From Promethearchaeota archaeon (GTDB lineage Archaea; Asgardarchaeota; Lokiarchaeia; Sigynarchaeales; SOKP01): 6,821 nucleotides of DNA. Positions 5,072-6,821 of this stretch are shown here, piece after piece; positions within the stretch are counted from its first letter, which is position 1, and each line of letters opens with the position of its first letter. A model generated the notes under the pieces. It saw only the letters and a list, made by a program, of their open reading frames with translations. It was not told where the DNA came from and did not search any database. The stretch lies in the NCBI GenBank assembly GCA_016839425.1, contig JAEOUI010000079.1:1-6821 (forward strand), read 5' to 3'. The translations under genes were made by a program, and so were the position numbers.

Positions 5072-5371
5072 TTAGAAACGACTGCCAATACCCGTGGGTT
5101 CTTCTTCAACTTCTTCTTTTTTCTTCTCTTCCTTCTTTTCGGGCGCTGCTTCAGCGGCAGGTGCTCCACCTGCAGGTGCCATCATCATTGGTGCTGCAGC
5201 AGCGGAAGCAATGATTTCGTCGATACTCTTGTCTTTCAATCCAGCCACGATCTTGGTGAGTTGAGTCTTGTCAACATCAACATCGGCGGCTTTCAAGACT
5301 TTCTCGATGTTAGCTTCGGTTACTTTCTTCGAAGCCTTGTGAAGCAAGAGAGCTGCGTAAATACTTTCCAT
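5072..5371 (-). CDS. rpl12: Ribosomal stalk protein L12 (archaeal P1 type)
   Basis: A 99-residue archaeal P1/L12 protein; dimers bind the L10 spine and recruit elongation factors to the ribosome. The N-terminal dimerisation helices (1-54) start MESIYAALLLHKASKKVTE and end near IDEII. An Ala/Pro/Met/Gly hinge follows (56-75), then a highly charged Lys/Glu linker (78-91). The start is supported by GAGG (5383-5380) eight bases before the ATG. The tail is unusual: it ends EEEPTGIGSRF, whereas archaeal L12 normally ends in a GLGALFG-like tail that inserts into EF1A and EF2. The neighbouring L10 has the normal GIGGLFG. The other reading frames at this point do not restore an LFG tail, so a simple frameshift is not the cause. 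Identity is firm; the effect of the altered tail is unknown. Confidence 0.95.
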   Translation of the reverse strand: MESIYAALLLHKASKKVTEANIEKVLKAADVDVDKTQLTKIVAGLKDKSIDEIIASAAAAPMMMAPAGGAPAAEAAPEKKEEKKKEEVEEEPTGIGSRF

Positions 5372-5423
5372 TTTTCATTCCTCTGTTTATTGTTTGGTTA
5401 ATTGTTATTGTTTTTGTATTGGT

Positions 5424-5432
5424 AAAAAAAAA
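5424..5432 (-). terminator. T9 tract between L10 and L12
   Basis: On the coding strand a T9 run follows the L10 stop by about a dozen bases inside the 72-bp gap before L12. It could end some transcripts after L10 or act as a processing site, allowing L12 (several copies per ribosome) to be expressed apart from L10 (one copy). An internal promoter for L12 is not obvious. Readthrough is equally possible. Confidence 0.35.
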
Positions 5433-5443
5433 TTTTAATTTAG

Positions 5444-6421
5444 TTATCCAAATAATCCTCCAATGCCAACTGACTCGTCTTCGTCCTCTTTTTCGGCTTC
5501 TTCGTCCTTTGAAGCATCTTTTCCTCCTTCCTGCGTCGGAGATACGCCTGTTGGGGTCCCAAAGATATTAGCGTGAAGAACGCTAGCGTTTATCTCGGCC
5601 TTTTGGATGTATTCTTCCAACATGCTTTCTTCGAATATTGGAAGCTCAAAAAGCAAGGCAATTGCGCTTCTGTACGCTTTTTGCATTAAAGGCTCGAGAG
5701 TATCTTCGTCAACAATACCCAATTCTAAAGCAATCGCTCGGGCGTTCTTGTATGCCGAAAGAACATCTTTTTGGAAGGCAACGATATCCAAGTAAAGAAC
5801 TTCTTCTGGGATGACTTCTCCGTCGCACCAAGCAAAATGAATGTTGATAAGTGACTCTAAGGGATTTACACCTAATTTTTTCAAGACCGATGCTTGCTTT
5901 ATAGTGACCAGGTCTCCAGCCTTGTGTGTCCTGGTGTTCTCGCGAACCCAGATGGTGTCGTTTTGAATTCTTGTGGGCAATTTTAAGGTCATATTGAGTT
6001 CAGAAATGACTTGACCCGTTGGAAGGCCTGTATCTCCTTCAGGCACCCATATATCCACGGGCGTGATCTCGTCTGGTTTAGCAGGAACCATCCACTTATT
6101 CTGTATGAACACTCTTTTTAAATCAAAGATGTCCATATTCGTATAGACAAAACTGGATTGAGGAGGAATGTTCTTGATTATTTCGTCGAGATTTGCTTTT
6201 TTTGACTCCTGTTTAAACTGTTCAATTGCTCGAATCTGAAGTCTTTTTTTAGACATTTTAATTATTGCCTTTCCTCTCAGTTTCTTCCTCACATCCTGGA
6301 TCTGCTTGTCGTTAATACCGGCAATCTTGACAATTGCAATGGTCTTATATTGCTTGTACAAGTCCACCAATTTTTCAACTTCAGATAATTTCCACTGTGG
6401 AACCTCAGTTCTTTTAATCAC
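5444..6421 (-). CDS. rpl10: Ribosomal stalk base protein uL10 (P0)
   Basis: A 325-residue archaeal uL10, longer than bacterial L10 as expected. It binds 23S rRNA with L11 and carries the L12 dimers. The N-terminal rRNA-binding domain (about 5-105) has VPQWKLSEVEKLVDLYKQYK and the R-KKLRGKA---SKKRL basic patch (45-61). An archaeal/eukaryotic insertion domain follows (about 110-190, with WVPEGDTGLPTGQV). Helices that bind L12 dimers lie at about 215-285, and an acidic Lys/Glu/Asp linker ends in VGIGGLFG, the factor-binding tail. The start codon is GTG at 6421-6419, overlapping the L1 stop as GTGA, with GGAGGTG eight bases upstream inside L1; the next Met is near residue 56 and would remove the rRNA-binding region. 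The overlap implies translational coupling with L1. Identity is firm. Confidence 0.97.
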   Translation of the reverse strand: MIKRTEVPQWKLSEVEKLVDLYKQYKTIAIVKIAGINDKQIQDVRKKLRGKAIIKMSKKRLQIRAIEQFKQESKKANLDEIIKNIPPQSSFVYTNMDIFDLKRVFIQNKWMVPAKPDEITPVDIWVPEGDTGLPTGQVISELNMTLKLPTRIQNDTIWVRENTRTHKAGDLVTIKQASVLKKLGVNPLESLINIHFAWCDGEVIPEEVLYLDIVAFQKDVLSAYKNARAIALELGIVDEDTLEPLMQKAYRSAIALLFELPIFEESMLEEYIQKAEINASVLHANIFGTPTGVSPTQEGGKDASKDEEAEKEDEDESVGIGGLFG

Positions 6422-6821
6422 TTCTCAACACCTCCGATTTTCACGGGTTGTCCCATCGTGGTTTTTAAGTAGATCGACTTGAAATTGTTGTATTTATGAG
6501 GCATGAGGTCAGCGATATAGTCAACAACTGCTTTTATATTTGCGTATAATTGTTCTTGTGCCATCGATTTCTTTCCGATCTTGACCTGTACTATTGGATG
6601 TTTCTTCACCGAGACGCGGATGATCTTTTTATAACGTTCGATTGCCGTGTTAAGATCGTCAACGGTAGAAACGATTCCATAACCCGAAGGAAATGGCTTG
6701 GGCATTTTTCCTACTGGACCAAGAAATCGAGCCAAGTATTTAGCCACATCTCTCATCATCTTGTCTTCAACGATAAAATAGTCATATTTCTTGACAAATT
6801 TTTTTTTTTCTTTTTTTTCTT
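6418..6821 (-). CDS. rpl1: Ribosomal protein uL1, C-terminal part (cut by window edge)
   Basis: The 3' portion of archaeal uL1, which forms the L1 stalk of the large subunit; archaeal L1 also often represses its own operon by binding the mRNA leader. The frame stays open to the window edge: before the in-frame Met-Met at 6759 it reads EKKEKKKFVKKYDYFIVEDK, which matches the region before LGPVGKMPKP in archaeal L1. Those Met codons are therefore internal, not the start; roughly 80-100 N-terminal residues lie outside. Visible landmarks are ARFLGPVGKMPKPFPSG, the KHPIVQVKIGK strand, and the final KTTMGQPVKIGGVEK. The stop overlaps the L10 GTG. Order L1-L10-L12 is the normal archaeal stalk operon, with L11 expected just outside the window. 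Confidence 0.95.
   Translation of the reverse strand, partial: EKKEKKKFVKKYDYFIVEDKMMRDVAKYLARFLGPVGKMPKPFPSGYGIVSTVDDLNTAIERYKKIIRVSVKKHPIVQVKIGKKSMAQEQLYANIKAVVDYIADLMPHKYNNFKSIYLKTTMGQPVKIGGVEK
6429..6435 (-). promoter_or_regulatory. Shine-Dalgarno site of L10 inside the L1 gene
   Basis: GGAGGTG on the coding strand is a full match to the archaeal anti-Shine-Dalgarno sequence and encodes the Gly-Gly-Val near the L1 C-terminus. It lies eight bases before the GTG at 6421 and decides that start. With the 4-base overlap it supports coupled translation of L1 and L10. Confidence 0.85.
6799..6818 (-). repeat. Poly-A (lysine codon) run inside uL1
   Basis: On the coding strand there are A8 (6818 to 6811) and A11 (6809 to 6799) separated by one G, encoding a K/E-rich stretch at the window edge. 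The reading frame is intact and continuous with L1 homology on the downstream side. Such long A-runs are prone to polymerase slippage and to sequencing length errors. Confidence 0.8.

Larger units (their letters stand above)
4890..5074. repeat. 17-bp direct repeat pair flanking the L12-secY gap
   Basis: The string TTAAAAAATTGAATTTA occurs at 4890-4906 and again at 5058-5074, 168 bases apart. The second copy includes the L12 stop codon; the first lies upstream of the secY promoter region. It is AT-rich, so chance is possible, but a 17-base exact match this close is uncommon and may record a local duplication. Confidence 0.6.

Noticed and set aside
5072..5090. Frameshift as the cause of the odd L12 tail
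   Set aside because: I translated the other two frames over the last codons; one hits a stop upstream and the other gives no LFG-like tail, so a simple indel does not restore the usual ending.
6418..6759. uL1 as a short 113-residue protein starting at the Met-Met near 6759
   Set aside because: The frame stays open upstream to the window edge and encodes residues matching the L1 region before LGPVGKMPKP, so these Met codons are internal.

Overview
The window is archaeal, AT-rich, with very AT-rich intergenic DNA. The evidence is a P-stalk-type L12 and long L10, an eL14 protein, a DUF106/EMC3-like membrane protein, a class II tRNA gene with a bulge-helix-bulge intron and no encoded CCA, and TATA-like promoter boxes alongside Shine-Dalgarno (SD) sites. 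SecY resembles eukaryotic Sec61-alpha more than euryarchaeal SecY around TM2 (YWMRIILASNRGTL). This suggests, but does not prove, an Asgard-type archaeon.

Layout, left to right. On the + strand: eL14 (51-323) with a U-rich terminator; an intron-containing tRNA-Ser(GGA) (522-634); a leader region (about 711-960); and an isopropylmalate synthase gene, leuA (961-2574). Convergent to these, on the - strand and read from the right edge: uL1 (cut by the right edge), uL10 and L12/P1 (the end of the usual L11-L1-L10-L12 stalk operon), then a 255-bp regulatory gap, secY (3383-4816) and the DUF106 gene (2673-3284).

The most interesting element is the leuA leader. A 33-codon reading frame (773-874) encodes a peptide with 10 leucines, 8 of them in the last 12 residues, ending in three Leu codons and a stop. 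Three bases after that stop begins a 46-nt imperfect hairpin (878-923), whose arms can also form a different, mutually exclusive set of helices. The loop of the long hairpin is complementary to seven bases inside the leader reading frame. This is the architecture of a leucine-operon attenuator (leader peptide plus switching RNA), here in front of leuA in an archaeon. No U-run follows the hairpin, so the output may be translational or factor-dependent termination rather than bacterial intrinsic termination. That is inference from one sequence.

Other points of note: L12 ends in GIGSRF instead of the usual archaeal LFG-type tail, while L10 keeps GIGGLFG; the tRNA has a C11-A24 mismatch in its D-stem; L10 starts with GTG in a 4-bp overlap with the L1 stop, behind a strong SD inside L1; and the secY upstream gap carries short direct repeats and a possible mini-ORF. 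The machinery genes cover ribosomal stalk and large-subunit proteins plus membrane protein insertion (SecY and a DUF106 insertase-like protein), next to one amino-acid biosynthesis gene.
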